A stretch of 5,567 bases of DNA, from the NCBI GenBank assembly GCA_029940345.1, contig JAOZRC010000399.1:1-5567 (forward strand), given 5' to 3'. How positions within the stretch are numbered: the stretch's first letter is position 1; each line of letters begins with the position of its first letter. This document shows positions 1 through 5,567 of this stretch, in pieces. The translations under genes and the position numbers were made by a program. The notes under the pieces are model-generated. The model worked only from the letters and a program-made list of their open reading frames with translations. It had not been told where the DNA came from and searched no databases. Source of the DNA: Desulfobacterales bacterium. GTDB taxonomy: Bacteria; Desulfobacterota; Desulfobacteria; Desulfobacterales; JAUCGF01.

Positions 1-329
1 CCGGCCCATTTGTTTTTCTTGTAGACCGCAAATAAACCCGGCACGATAGAGGGTTCATCCTGATCAAAGTCCATTCCATTAATGTTGTTGGTGTAGTCTT
101 TCGAAATATAATGGGCGGAAACATTGGCATAAAGCCCGTCTTCCATAAAGCTGACGCCGGCCGGATTATACATGGCAATATCGGCTGAGTCAGTGGCGGC
201 ATTGCGGTTCAGAATGCCGATATATTCCGAGCTCCAGTTGGTTTTGTTATCCGCGCCTCCGGCCCATAGCGTATTTGCTGCCCCTAACACAATCCCCATA
301 ATAATTAAAACCCTAATCAATTTTTTCAT
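1..329 (-). CDS. FadL/OmpP1-like outer-membrane transport protein, N-terminal part (runs off the window)
   Basis: Only the first 109 codons are present; the rest lies beyond position 1. The protein begins MKKLIRVLIIMGIVLGAANT, a classic Sec signal peptide with two lysines, a hydrophobic core and a likely signal-peptidase I site after Leu-Trp-Ala (about residue 23). The mature part contains RNAATDSADIAMYNPAG (about residues 42-58). This matches the conserved N-terminal block of the FadL/OmpP1/TodX family, in which an Ala/Asp-rich stretch precedes an Asn-Pro-Ala-Gly motif near the hatch of a long-chain fatty acid or hydrophobic-compound channel. The start is fixed by an AGGAGG Shine-Dalgarno 5 nt upstream. 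Family membership is inferred from the signal peptide plus this motif, since the beta-barrel is not visible; another outer-membrane porin with a similar N-terminus is possible. It probably has its own promoter (461-488) and may supply hydrophobic acids to the cell. Confidence 0.72.
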   Translation of the reverse strand, partial: MKKLIRVLIIMGIVLGAANTLWAGGADNKTNWSSEYIGILNRNAATDSADIAMYNPAGVSFMEDGLYANVSAHYISKDYTNNINGMDFDQDEPSIVPGLFAVYKKNKWA

Positions 330-460
330 TCCATCCTCCTGATGTTTAAATGTTAATAATGTTTATTACAATACCTACTTTTTCGCGCTTTAAAGTCGGA
401 AAGAAAGCTGTATGAAATAAGAACAGACTTAGAATCTCTCCCCACCCAAATTATGAATTC

Positions 461-488
461 AATACAGAAAATTTGATCTATTTGTCAA
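461..488 (-). promoter_or_regulatory. Candidate sigma-70 promoter for the FadL-like gene
   Basis: On the minus strand a perfect TTGACA (-35, 488-483) is followed after 16 nt by TGTATT (466-461, 4 of 6 matches to TATAAT). Transcription would start near 454, leaving a leader of about 125 nt before the ATG at 329. The perfect -35 and sensible placement support it; the -10 box is only fair. No other candidate in the gap is as good. Confidence 0.4.
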
Positions 489-550
489 CAACTTTCCATT
501 CCCATCGGAAAACTTGTCAGCTTTACAGTTCTTTTCAGGAGCTGAATATC

Positions 551-591
551 AAAAAAAGAATCCGAAGCTTCCGAAGCTACAGTTGTGATTC
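551..591 (-). terminator. Possible intrinsic terminator after meaB
   Basis: Read on the minus strand, GAATC (591-587) can pair with GATTC (562-558). An inner hairpin AGCTT-CGG-AAGCT lies between the arms, and a run of seven T follows immediately (557-551). The position, about 90 nt past the meaB stop and before the next gene's promoter, fits a terminator. The outer stem is short and the inner region only partly paired, so strength is uncertain. Confidence 0.38.
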
Positions 592-682
592 GATAGGCAG
601 CAACCCCATATACTGATTCCTAACCGTTGCCGAACCCCCTGATGTTTATGATATTATCCGATTTCTATTTTTGATGAAATAA

Positions 683-1657
683 TTATTTATTCGTAGGCAT
701 ACGGATAAACTCAGCAATCATCTTGTGCATGGCATGGTAGGGATTTTCTTGATTGGCAATGATGGCTTCCACCAGGTTTTCCATGCGGCTGTTTTCGGAT
801 AACTTGTTTTTAAGGACGCGGAACAGTTCGTAGTGAATCATCTGAAAGGTTTCTTCACGGATGCGTTCTTTGCGCATTTCCAACAAATCGCCTCGCTGTT
901 CCAGATGGCGTTGATGGGTTTGAATGGCCTCAACCAATTCACGCACCCCATCGGGGTCGATTGCCACGGTTTTTGTCACCGGCGGCGTCCAGGCTCGCGT
1001 TTCATCTTTGGAATGCTTAATCAGCGTGTCCTGATTCACCCGGTGGGAGACTTCGGCGTACAGTTGGTCGGCGCCAGGGTTGTCGTATTTGTTGATCACA
1101 TAGATGTCGGCGATTTCCATCACGCCGGCTTTCATGCTTTGGATAATATCGCCGTAACCGGGAACCAGCACCAAACAGGTGGTGTCGGCCACGCGCACAA
1201 TATCGACCTCATCCTGGCCCACGCCAACGGTTTCGATAATGACAACATCTTTGCCGGAAGCATCCATCACTTTGATCACCGAACTCATGGCCTGGATCAA
1301 CCCGCCTAAAAACCCGCGTGTGGCCATGCTGCGGATGAAAACACCTTTGTCAGTGGCCAGATCGTTCATACGCACGCGGTCGCCTAACAAAGCGCCGCCA
1401 GTAAAGGGGCTGGTGGGATCAACGGCAACAATGCCGACCGTCAGACCCTGATGACGGAACGCCTGGGTCAGTTTATTGGTAACCGAGCTTTTTCCTGCTC
1501 CAGGCGAACCAGTGATCCCGATAATATGGGCGTTGCCGGTGTGGGGGTACAGTTTTTCCATACATGCGGCGGCGCGTTCATCTTCGTTTTCCAGCCAGGT
1601 GATCACCCGCGCCAACGCCCGGGGGGAGCCTTTTAGAATTTCAGCGGCGTAATCCAT
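683..1657 (-). CDS. meaB: MeaB/ArgK-family GTPase, methylmalonyl-CoA mutase chaperone
   Basis: This is a 324-residue G3E-type P-loop GTPase, the normal length for MeaB. The family binds methylmalonyl-CoA mutase, gates transfer of adenosylcobalamin to it, and drives release of inactivated cofactor at the cost of GTP. Visible landmarks are the Walker A loop GSPGAGKS (50-57), the switch-region DPTSP (80-84), LGDRVRM with Asp93, the ETVGVGQDEVD segment (142-152) and the guanine-specificity motif NKYD (189-192). GYGDIIQSMKAGVMEIAD (167-184) matches the family's conserved segment after the nucleotide site. The C-terminal helices (about 255-320) match the MeaB dimerisation arm. The ATG is fixed by an in-frame TGA only four codons upstream; the Shine-Dalgarno is weak (GAAAG, 9 nt away). 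It lies on the same strand as the mutase genes but about 1.6 kb from them, with the AT-rich DUF262/HEPN island between. It ends in TAA. Confidence 0.95.
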   Translation of the reverse strand: MDYAAEILKGSPRALARVITWLENEDERAAACMEKLYPHTGNAHIIGITGSPGAGKSSVTNKLTQAFRHQGLTVGIVAVDPTSPFTGGALLGDRVRMNDLATDKGVFIRSMATRGFLGGLIQAMSSVIKVMDASGKDVVIIETVGVGQDEVDIVRVADTTCLVLVPGYGDIIQSMKAGVMEIADIYVINKYDNPGADQLYAEVSHRVNQDTLIKHSKDETRAWTPPVTKTVAIDPDGVRELVEAIQTHQRHLEQRGDLLEMRKERIREETFQMIHYELFRVLKNKLSENSRMENLVEAIIANQENPYHAMHKMIAEFIRMPTNK

Positions 1658-1744
1658 TGTTATATGCTTTCAGCGGTCCTTTCGTTGCAATCTGAATATG
1701 TGATTTTTATTTTCAGGCGCTTATTTTTTTTATGCTAACATCGG

Positions 1745-2431
1745 TTAATTTGCAGTATATTTTTTATCACGAATGAATGTTTCTATTTTTTCAATGACAT
1801 CCGATAAATAGGTAAATGTTTTATCTTTAAAAATAAATAATTGTTCGACAGAAATATTCCTACCAACATCATAAAAAGTTTGTTCCCCGTGAGCAAGACG
1901 ATTTCTTTTGATTTTGATTTCTACCAAATTTCTACCATCAGGCGATATATTAAAACCGATATTATTAGCAAGGTCTCTGATTTTCTGAGCATCAAGATTT
2001 CCTGCAAAATCCATATTTTCTTTTGAAAGGATAATTATTTCATTGTTCAGAATATCTTTTGCCAAATCAAAAACATAATTACTAAGCGTTTCAGGTTTAT
2101 AATTGCCTTCTTTCAGGTTATCAGTCGTTTGTTTTATCCATATTTTTTTTAGGTTTTCAGACAACCTTTCATAATTCAGTTCATCTTCTTTGATTTTTGT
2201 ATATATCTCAAGTATTGAATTTCTTATAGTCGATTCTATTAAATTGTATAAAACAAGAAAGGCGTTAGCAATCAGAATATTTTGAAACTGGAGTTGAATA
2301 TTTTCAATTTTAACTTCACCATCTTTTCTATACTGCAATCTGGTATCATCATCATCAAAAATGGCTACAAATTCAAAATAATTTTCAACTTCATCTTTTC
2401 TATTTTCAAAATCCTGTTTTGTTTCATCCAT
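1745..2431 (-). CDS. HEPN-domain protein of the MAE_28990/MAE_18760 type (putative RNase/toxin)
   Basis: This 228-residue, Lys/Glu/Asn-rich protein has no signal peptide. It opens with DFENRKDEVENYFEF (residues 7-21), followed by a helix FLVLYNLIESTIRNSI (about 58-73) typical of HEPN proteins paired with DUF262 genes. Near the C-terminus is the HEPN signature RNRLAH (Arg176-x4-His181), the Arg/His pair that forms the RNA-cleaving site in active HEPN dimers. By family knowledge such proteins act as RNases in defence or toxin-antitoxin systems; that role here is inferred. The frame stays open to an ATG at 2470, adding 13 residues. I prefer 2431 because the family homology starts soon after it and its ATGGATGA overlaps the TGA that would end the upstream DUF262 frame. 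Neither start has a good Shine-Dalgarno, which fits translational coupling. The gene is very AT-rich compared with meaB and the mutase genes, suggesting transfer. Its stop is 87 nt before meaB. Confidence 0.75.
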   Translation of the reverse strand: MDETKQDFENRKDEVENYFEFVAIFDDDDTRLQYRKDGEVKIENIQLQFQNILIANAFLVLYNLIESTIRNSILEIYTKIKEDELNYERLSENLKKIWIKQTTDNLKEGNYKPETLSNYVFDLAKDILNNEIIILSKENMDFAGNLDAQKIRDLANNIGFNISPDGRNLVEIKIKRNRLAHGEQTFYDVGRNISVEQLFIFKDKTFTYLSDVIEKIETFIRDKKYTAN

Positions 2432-2486
2432 TTTGCAATCTGTTCTCAGCAAATTTATCTGATAAACCATAGATATTGTTTATGTT

Positions 2487-3027
2487 TTAAACCCTTTGAA
2501 TTTCAGTATCTATCATTTTTTCGCCAGTTGTATTAATCCTTTTAAAAATATCCTGTCTTATTTTTATTTCTGCATTATCAACAACTATCACTCTGTAATC
2601 TCTGTTTTTAATGTAATTTTGAAAATATTGAGGTAAGTCTTTATAATTCGCAGTATTTATTTCAGTTAATTTTTCGAGTTTGCAAAGCTGTAGTTTGTTT
2701 TCATAAAATGTAATCAATGTCCTGATTCGTTGCGCTCCATCTATGATTTCCAATCGACTGTTTTTATCTTGCGAAACAAGAAATGGTGTCAAAGGAACGC
2801 CAAGCAAAACGGATTCAATATATTTAGATTGCCTGTCTGGATTCCAAACCAATTTTTTTTGATAAGCAGGAATATAAAGCGTAGAGTTTAAATCTTGTTC
2901 TTCGCCATATTTGCTACAAATCACTTCAAAAGGATAATCTTTTGTTCTATAATAATATAGTGCTGATTTTTTTCTAACTTGCTTGAAGATAGCCTGATTT
3001 TTTTTCTGAAAACTTACTTTTTGCCAT
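2487..3027 (-). pseudogene. DUF262 (ParB/Srx-fold, GmrS-like) gene, frameshifted and C-terminally truncated
   Basis: The reading frame carries the DUF262 core: IPAYQKKLVW, YIESVLLGVPL, the signature IDGAQR (family D-G-x-Q-R) and DIFKRINTTGE. DUF262 proteins share a ParB/sulfiredoxin-like fold and nucleotide-dependent nuclease-type roles, as in type IV restriction GmrS. Three things are wrong. First, the only ATG with a Shine-Dalgarno (AAAAGG, 8 nt upstream) is at 3027, in a frame that stops after 17 codons. Dropping one A from the A8 run at 2998-3005 joins it to the domain frame as MAKSKFSEKNQAIFKQ, a natural-looking N-terminus. Otherwise translation would need a GTG at 2924, giving 145 residues that lack the first strand region. 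Second, the frame hits TAA (2489-2487) right after EIQRV, where relatives continue for about 150-200 residues. Third, 20 in-frame codons follow that TAA to a TGA at 2424. A short functional variant, or expression by slippage, cannot be excluded. Confidence 0.68.
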
Positions 3028-3065
3028 GGTTATAGCCTTTTATATGTTGAACAATACTTTTTGGG

Positions 3066-3174
3066 GGCATCCTTTGTAAGCCTGCTTCAACGACTTAATT
3101 CACCGCATAGACATAAAAATAAATTTTTTCAGCGCTTCGTCCAAAAAAATGAAAACCGACAAATAAAGGATGCC
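3066..3174. repeat. 10-bp perfect inverted repeat bracketing 109 bp
   Basis: GGCATCCTTT at 3066-3075 is the exact reverse complement of AAAGGATGCC at 3165-3174. The similarity continues loosely inward (TGT on one side, ACA on the other). The arms are too far apart for a simple terminator. They could be ends of a tiny non-autonomous element or a recombination scar at the border of the transferred island, but I see no clear target-site duplication beyond T-rich flanks. Confidence 0.4.
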
Positions 3175-3195
3175 GCTTTTTTCTATACTTTAACA

Positions 3196-3221
3196 CGGTT
3201 TCGTAAGTATAAAAGAAACCG
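3196..3221 (-). terminator. Second hairpin downstream of the mutase B12-chain gene
   Basis: CGGTTTC (3196-3202) pairs with GAAACCG (3215-3221) around a 12-nt loop. On the minus strand it follows the stronger 3228-3260 hairpin by 6 nt, and its 5' arm is followed by a TTTT stretch in the loop. No U-tract follows the 3' arm, so it may only stabilise the transcript end. Confidence 0.3.
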
Positions 3222-3227
3222 GAGTTC

Positions 3228-3260
3228 AAACTTCAGTTTGAGAATTGCAAGCTGAAGTTT
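3228..3260 (-). terminator. Strong hairpin 14 nt after the B12-chain stop, likely operon terminator or mRNA 3' end
   Basis: AAACTTCAGTTTG (3228-3240) pairs with CAAGCTGAAGTTT (3248-3260) over 13 positions with one mismatch and a 7-nt loop. It lies just past the stop codon of the cobalamin-binding chain. On the minus strand it is followed by GAACTCCGGTTTCTTTT, which is only weakly U-rich. It may therefore be an imperfect intrinsic terminator or a processing and stability element that limits read-through into the island and meaB. Confidence 0.5.
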
Positions 3261-3274
3261 CTGCACACCTTCAG

Positions 3275-3673
3275 TTAAGCACGCACGTTGGTTTGGATAT
3301 ATTTGACAATACTCGCCGTATCGGTTCCCGGGCCGAAAATTTCGCCGATGCCGGCCTCTTTCAGCCCGGGAATATCTTCTTCGGGAATGATGCCGCCACC
3401 CACTATCAGGACATCGTCCAAATCATTTTCGCGCAGTTTTTCAACCACCAGCGGAAAAAAATAGTTATGCACGCCTGAAAGGCTGCTGAGACCCACCACA
3501 TCGGCGTCCTCTTGCAACGCGGTTTCAACGATCATATCGGGCGTCTGTCTTAATCCTGTGTAAACCACCTCCATACCGGCTTCGGCAAATATACGCGAAA
3601 GGAGCTTGGCGCCGCGGTCATGGCCGTCCAGCCCCGGTTTGGCAACAATCATTTTTATTTTTTGCTTTGTCAT
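3275..3673 (-). CDS. mcmA2: Methylmalonyl-CoA mutase, cobalamin-binding (small/C-terminal) chain
   Basis: This 132-residue chain is the B12-binding Rossmann-like domain that completes the mutase when the enzyme is encoded as two polypeptides. It contains the lower-ligand motif Asp16-x-His18-x-x-Gly21 in [12 protein letters not shown]; His18 replaces the dimethylbenzimidazole ligand of the cobalt (base-off/His-on binding). It also has GLSSLSGVH (61-69), the glycine turn VGGGIIP (91-97) and a GPGTDT loop (114-119), all lining the nucleotide tail in this family. The frame is open upstream to 3796, but the real start is the ATG at 3673. It carries a GGGAGGT Shine-Dalgarno 8 nt away, the protein then begins at the usual [14 protein letters not shown], and the upstream extension would overlap the catalytic-chain gene. 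The gap to that gene is 28 nt, so the two are surely co-transcribed and made in step. mcmA2 is one naming convention among several. Confidence 0.94.
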   Translation of the reverse strand: MTKQKIKMIVAKPGLDGHDRGAKLLSRIFAEAGMEVVYTGLRQTPDMIVETALQEDADVVGLSSLSGVHNYFFPLVVEKLRENDLDDVLIVGGGIIPEEDIPGLKEAGIGEIFGPGTDTASIVKYIQTNVRA

Positions 3674-3680
3674 TACTGTA

Positions 3681-3687
3681 ACCTCCC
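3681..3687 (-). promoter_or_regulatory. Shine-Dalgarno that fixes the B12-chain start
   Basis: GGGAGGT on the minus strand, 7-8 nt before the ATG at 3673, in the 28-nt gap after the catalytic-chain stop. It rules out the longer frame starting at 3796. Confidence 0.8.
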
Positions 3688-3701
3688 TTATTAAAATAGG
3701 G

Positions 3702-5381
3702 TTAAATGAATTCTTTCGGGCGATATTCACCATAAACATCCCGCCAAACATCACAAATTTCACCGACGGTGGCTTTGGCCTTGACCGCTTCGACAACGGC
3801 TGGCATCACGTTTTCATCTGATTTTGAGACTTCACGCAGATTATCCAGCGCCTTTTTCCAGGCGTCGTTATCGCGTTCCGCCCGCAGTTTAGCCAGTTTG
3901 GCGGCTTCTTTTTCGCCCAGCGCCATATCAATTTTTAAGAGATTTTTGGGCGGCTCTTCTTCCATTTGATATTTGTTAATGCCGACATACACGCGTTCGT
4001 CGGATTCGATCTCTTTCTGGAAATTGTAGGCGCTGTTTTGAATCTCCTTTTGAATATAGCCCTCTTCAATGGCGGACAGCGTTCCACCCATGGCATCAAT
4101 CTTTTGGATATATTCATCAATTTCCGCTTCGATCTTGTCGGTCAGGGCTTCCACATAGTATGACCCGGCCAAGGGATCAATGGTGTCAGTAGCACCGCTT
4201 TCTTCGGCGACAACCTGCTGGGTGCGAAGCGCTACGGTGACCGCTTCCTGGGTCGGCAGGCACAAGGCTTCATCATAGGAATTGGTGTGCAGGGACTGGC
4301 ATCCGCCCAAAGCGGCAGCATACGTCTGTAACGCGACGCGCACAATATTATTCAACGGCTGTTGCGCGGTGAGGGTGACGCCGCCGGTCTGGACATGGTA
4401 GCGCAGCATCATGGAGCGCGGATTCTTTGCGCCGAAACGTTCTTTCATCACTTTGGCCCAGTAACGCCGTCCGGCTCGGAATTTGGCGACTTCTTCGATC
4501 ACATTGGTAAAGGAATTGAAAAAGAAACTCAGGCGACCGGCAAATTTATCCACATCCATGCCTCTTTCGACGCAGGCCTGGGTGTAAGCGATACCGTCGG
4601 CGATGGTAAACGCCATCTCCTGGGTGGCTGTGGAACCGGATTCGCGGATATGGTAGCCGCTGATACTGATGGTGTTCCAGCGCGGAACATGTTTTTGGCA
4701 GAAAGCGATCAGGTCCACGGTCAGGCGCATGGTCGGTTTGGGGGGATAGATATATTGGCCGCGGCAGATAATCTCTTTAAGAACATCATTTTGAACCGTG
4801 CCGCCGACTTTATCCCAGGCAACGCCCTGTTCTTCGGCCAGCGCCAGGTACATGGCCAGCAAGACCGGCGCCGGCGCATTGATTGTCATTGACGTGGTCA
4901 CTTTATCCAACGGAATTTTGTCAAATAGCTCGCGCATATCTTCAATGGAGTCGATGGCCACGCCCACTTTGCCGACTTCGCCCATAGAAAGGGGATGATC
5001 GCTGTCGTACCCGGCCTGGGTGGGCAGGTGAAATGCGACGCTCAGACCGGTGGTACCTTTGTCCAGCAAATAACGGTAACGGGCGTTGGTTTCTTTAGCA
5101 CTGCCGAAACCGGCGTATTGGCGCATGGTCCAGTAGCGTCCCCGGTACATGGTCGGCTGAACGCCGCGCGTGTAAGGATATTCGCCGGGATAACCGAGAT
5201 CGCGGTCGTAATCGATCGTAGCGATATCCCCTGTTGTGTAAAGACGTTCAATCGGGGTTCCCGAGATGCTTGTAAAAACATCCTTGCGCTCGCCAAAGCG
5301 TCCGAGCACTTTGTCAAGCGGGCCTTTTTCCCACTGTTCGCGTCCTTTTTTAATCTCTTCCAATTTGTTTTTGTCAAACAT
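3702..5381 (-). CDS. mcmA1: Methylmalonyl-CoA mutase, catalytic (large/N-terminal) chain
   Basis: This 559-residue TIM-barrel chain interconverts (R)-methylmalonyl-CoA and succinyl-CoA by an adenosylcobalamin radical mechanism, a key step in propionate oxidation or formation. The length fits the two-polypeptide form, which lacks the fused B12 domain. Landmarks in order are [25 protein letters not shown] (68-92), [22 protein letters not shown] (124-145), TVQNDVLKE (195-203), [10 protein letters not shown] (210-219), [11 protein letters not shown] (239-249), [13 protein letters not shown] (317-329) and [10 protein letters not shown] (363-372). Tyr89 (in RQY), Gln197, Arg207 and His244 coincide with the Propionibacterium residues that set substrate choice and radical handling. 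Tyr plus Arg argue for true methylmalonyl-CoA rather than isobutyryl- or hydroxyisobutyryl-CoA mutase. The start has GGAGGT 6 nt upstream. His118 in AFHLPT replaces an Asp that I recall as near-universal. The B12 chain follows 28 nt later; meaB lies beyond the AT-rich island. Confidence 0.96.
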   Translation of the reverse strand: MFDKNKLEEIKKGREQWEKGPLDKVLGRFGERKDVFTSISGTPIERLYTTGDIATIDYDRDLGYPGEYPYTRGVQPTMYRGRYWTMRQYAGFGSAKETNARYRYLLDKGTTGLSVAFHLPTQAGYDSDHPLSMGEVGKVGVAIDSIEDMRELFDKIPLDKVTTSMTINAPAPVLLAMYLALAEEQGVAWDKVGGTVQNDVLKEIICRGQYIYPPKPTMRLTVDLIAFCQKHVPRWNTISISGYHIRESGSTATQEMAFTIADGIAYTQACVERGMDVDKFAGRLSFFFNSFTNVIEEVAKFRAGRRYWAKVMKERFGAKNPRSMMLRYHVQTGGVTLTAQQPLNNIVRVALQTYAAALGGCQSLHTNSYDEALCLPTQEAVTVALRTQQVVAEESGATDTIDPLAGSYYVEALTDKIEAEIDEYIQKIDAMGGTLSAIEEGYIQKEIQNSAYNFQKEIESDERVYVGINKYQMEEEPPKNLLKIDMALGEKEAAKLAKLRAERDNDAWKKALDNLREVSKSDENVMPAVVEAVKAKATVGEICDVWRDVYGEYRPKEFI

Positions 5382-5567
5382 GTTTTACCTCCGACATAGT
5401 TATTCATTGCGTCTCCGGCTGATTATCACAGCATTTGAGACAGGTTTGAGGGCAAATACCGGTTCACGCCCAAACATTATCTAAAATGCGATATCAGCGC
5501 ACCTGATTTTAACTAAGTAACCGTTCATAAGTTTTCCGGTGTTTAACCCAGATTATTATAGGAACAG
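5382..5567 (-). promoter_or_regulatory. Leader region upstream of the mutase genes
   Basis: No gene is supported in these 186 nt. A perfect TATAAT (5560-5555 on the minus strand) sits at the window edge and could be the -10 box of the mutase promoter, with the -35 outside the window; that would give a leader of about 165 nt. GATAAT motifs nearer the gene lack a reasonable -35. A short upstream ATG (5407) in another frame overlaps the mutase start and looks like a shadow. No B12 riboswitch core is recognisable. Confidence 0.25.

Larger units (their letters stand above)
330..682. other. 353-nt intergenic region between meaB and the FadL-like gene
   Basis: No coding region is supported on either strand. 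Reading along the minus strand it holds, first, a terminator-like structure (551-591) about 90 nt after the meaB stop. Next comes a TTTCC/GGAAA inverted repeat (about 494-513) just upstream of the promoter, then a candidate sigma-70 promoter (461-488), and then a 5' leader of about 125 nt to the FadL-like start. A short tandem repeat of TCCGAAGCT lies at 561-578 and forms part of the terminator stem region. Confidence 0.6.
3028..3274. other. 247-nt spacer between the B12-binding chain and the AT-rich island
   Basis: I support no gene here; the open frame on the plus strand (3061-3255) encodes a low-complexity, basic peptide with no recognisable motif. The region contains two hairpins close to the mutase B12-chain stop (3228-3260 and 3196-3221) and a 10-bp inverted repeat (3066-3075 with 3165-3174). 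The Shine-Dalgarno (AAAAGG, 3036-3041) of the DUF262 gene start lies at the low-coordinate end. I found no convincing -35/-10 pair for the DUF262 gene. Confidence 0.55.

Noticed and set aside
65..90. Possible substrate-switch at the mutase Tyr89 position (Gln in RGVQPTMY)
   Set aside because: Counting from Arg207 and His244 shows that the selectivity Tyr is the one in RQYAGF, which is present at 89; the Gln in GVQPTMY (residue 75, residue numbering) is a different column.
833..1309. 158-residue open frame on the plus strand inside meaB
   Set aside because: It is antisense to a clearly recognisable GTPase, has a His/Phe/Gly-rich composition typical of reverse-strand shadows, and shows no motif or Shine-Dalgarno.
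3061..3255. 64-residue plus-strand open frame in the spacer
   Set aside because: It is a basic low-complexity peptide that crosses the inverted repeat and a hairpin; it has no Shine-Dalgarno and no recognisable domain.
3674..3796. 41-codon N-terminal extension of the B12-binding chain
   Set aside because: It overlaps the end of the catalytic-chain gene, is unlike any family N-terminus, and the internal ATG at 3673 has a strong Shine-Dalgarno.
4362..4892. 176-residue open frame on the plus strand inside the mutase catalytic chain
   Set aside because: It lies antisense to highly conserved mutase sequence and has no recognisable family; the length is a by-product of codon bias on the coding strand.
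5042..5407. 121-residue minus-strand frame beginning just before the mutase start
   Set aside because: It runs out of frame through the mutase gene and has no motif; its ATG at 5407 lies in the mutase leader without a proper ribosome binding site.
5382..5567. Possible cobalamin riboswitch in the mutase leader
   Set aside because: I looked because the enzyme uses B12, but the conserved B12-box and surrounding stems are not recognisable.

Overview
The window looks like chromosomal DNA of a Gram-negative anaerobe, probably a Desulfobacterota-type (sulfate-reducing, propionate/short-chain acyl metabolising) bacterium. The taxon is an inference. It rests on a methylmalonyl-CoA mutase encoded as separate catalytic and cobalamin-binding chains together with its MeaB chaperone, a FadL-type outer-membrane protein next door, and moderate GC. 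Every gene I can support lies on the minus strand, so transcription runs from high to low coordinates.

Layout in the direction of transcription: a leader of about 185 nt (5567-5382) with no gene; the catalytic chain of methylmalonyl-CoA mutase (5381-3702); its B12-binding chain (3673-3275), 28 nt later and with a strong Shine-Dalgarno; a 247-nt spacer with two hairpins and a 10-bp inverted repeat (3274-3028); an AT-rich island holding a broken DUF262 (ParB/Srx-fold) gene (3027-2487) and a seemingly intact HEPN-family gene (2431-1745); meaB (1657-683); a 353-nt spacer with a possible terminator and a promoter with a perfect -35 box; and the first 109 codons of a FadL/OmpP1-like outer-membrane protein running off the left edge (329-1).

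The metabolic genes form one functional set. The two mutase chains assemble into the adenosylcobalamin enzyme that interconverts (R)-methylmalonyl-CoA and succinyl-CoA. MeaB is the GTPase that gates cofactor loading and protects or reactivates the mutase. Catalytic landmarks of a true methylmalonyl-CoA mutase are present (Tyr89, Gln197, Arg207, His244; Asp-x-His-x-x-Gly in the B12 chain).

The odd part is the island between the B12 chain and meaB. Its base composition is sharply different (about 28% GC in a sampled line, against about 53% in the mutase gene). It carries a DUF262 + HEPN pair of the kind found in defence or toxin-antitoxin loci, and it splits what is normally a compact mutase-meaB cluster. 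The DUF262 member looks damaged or switchable: its ATG and Shine-Dalgarno are one base out of frame with the domain because of an A8 run, it stops just after the FKRIN motif, and 20 further in-frame codons lead to a TGA overlapping the HEPN ATG. I see no tRNA, rRNA, CRISPR array, transposase or complete insertion sequence.
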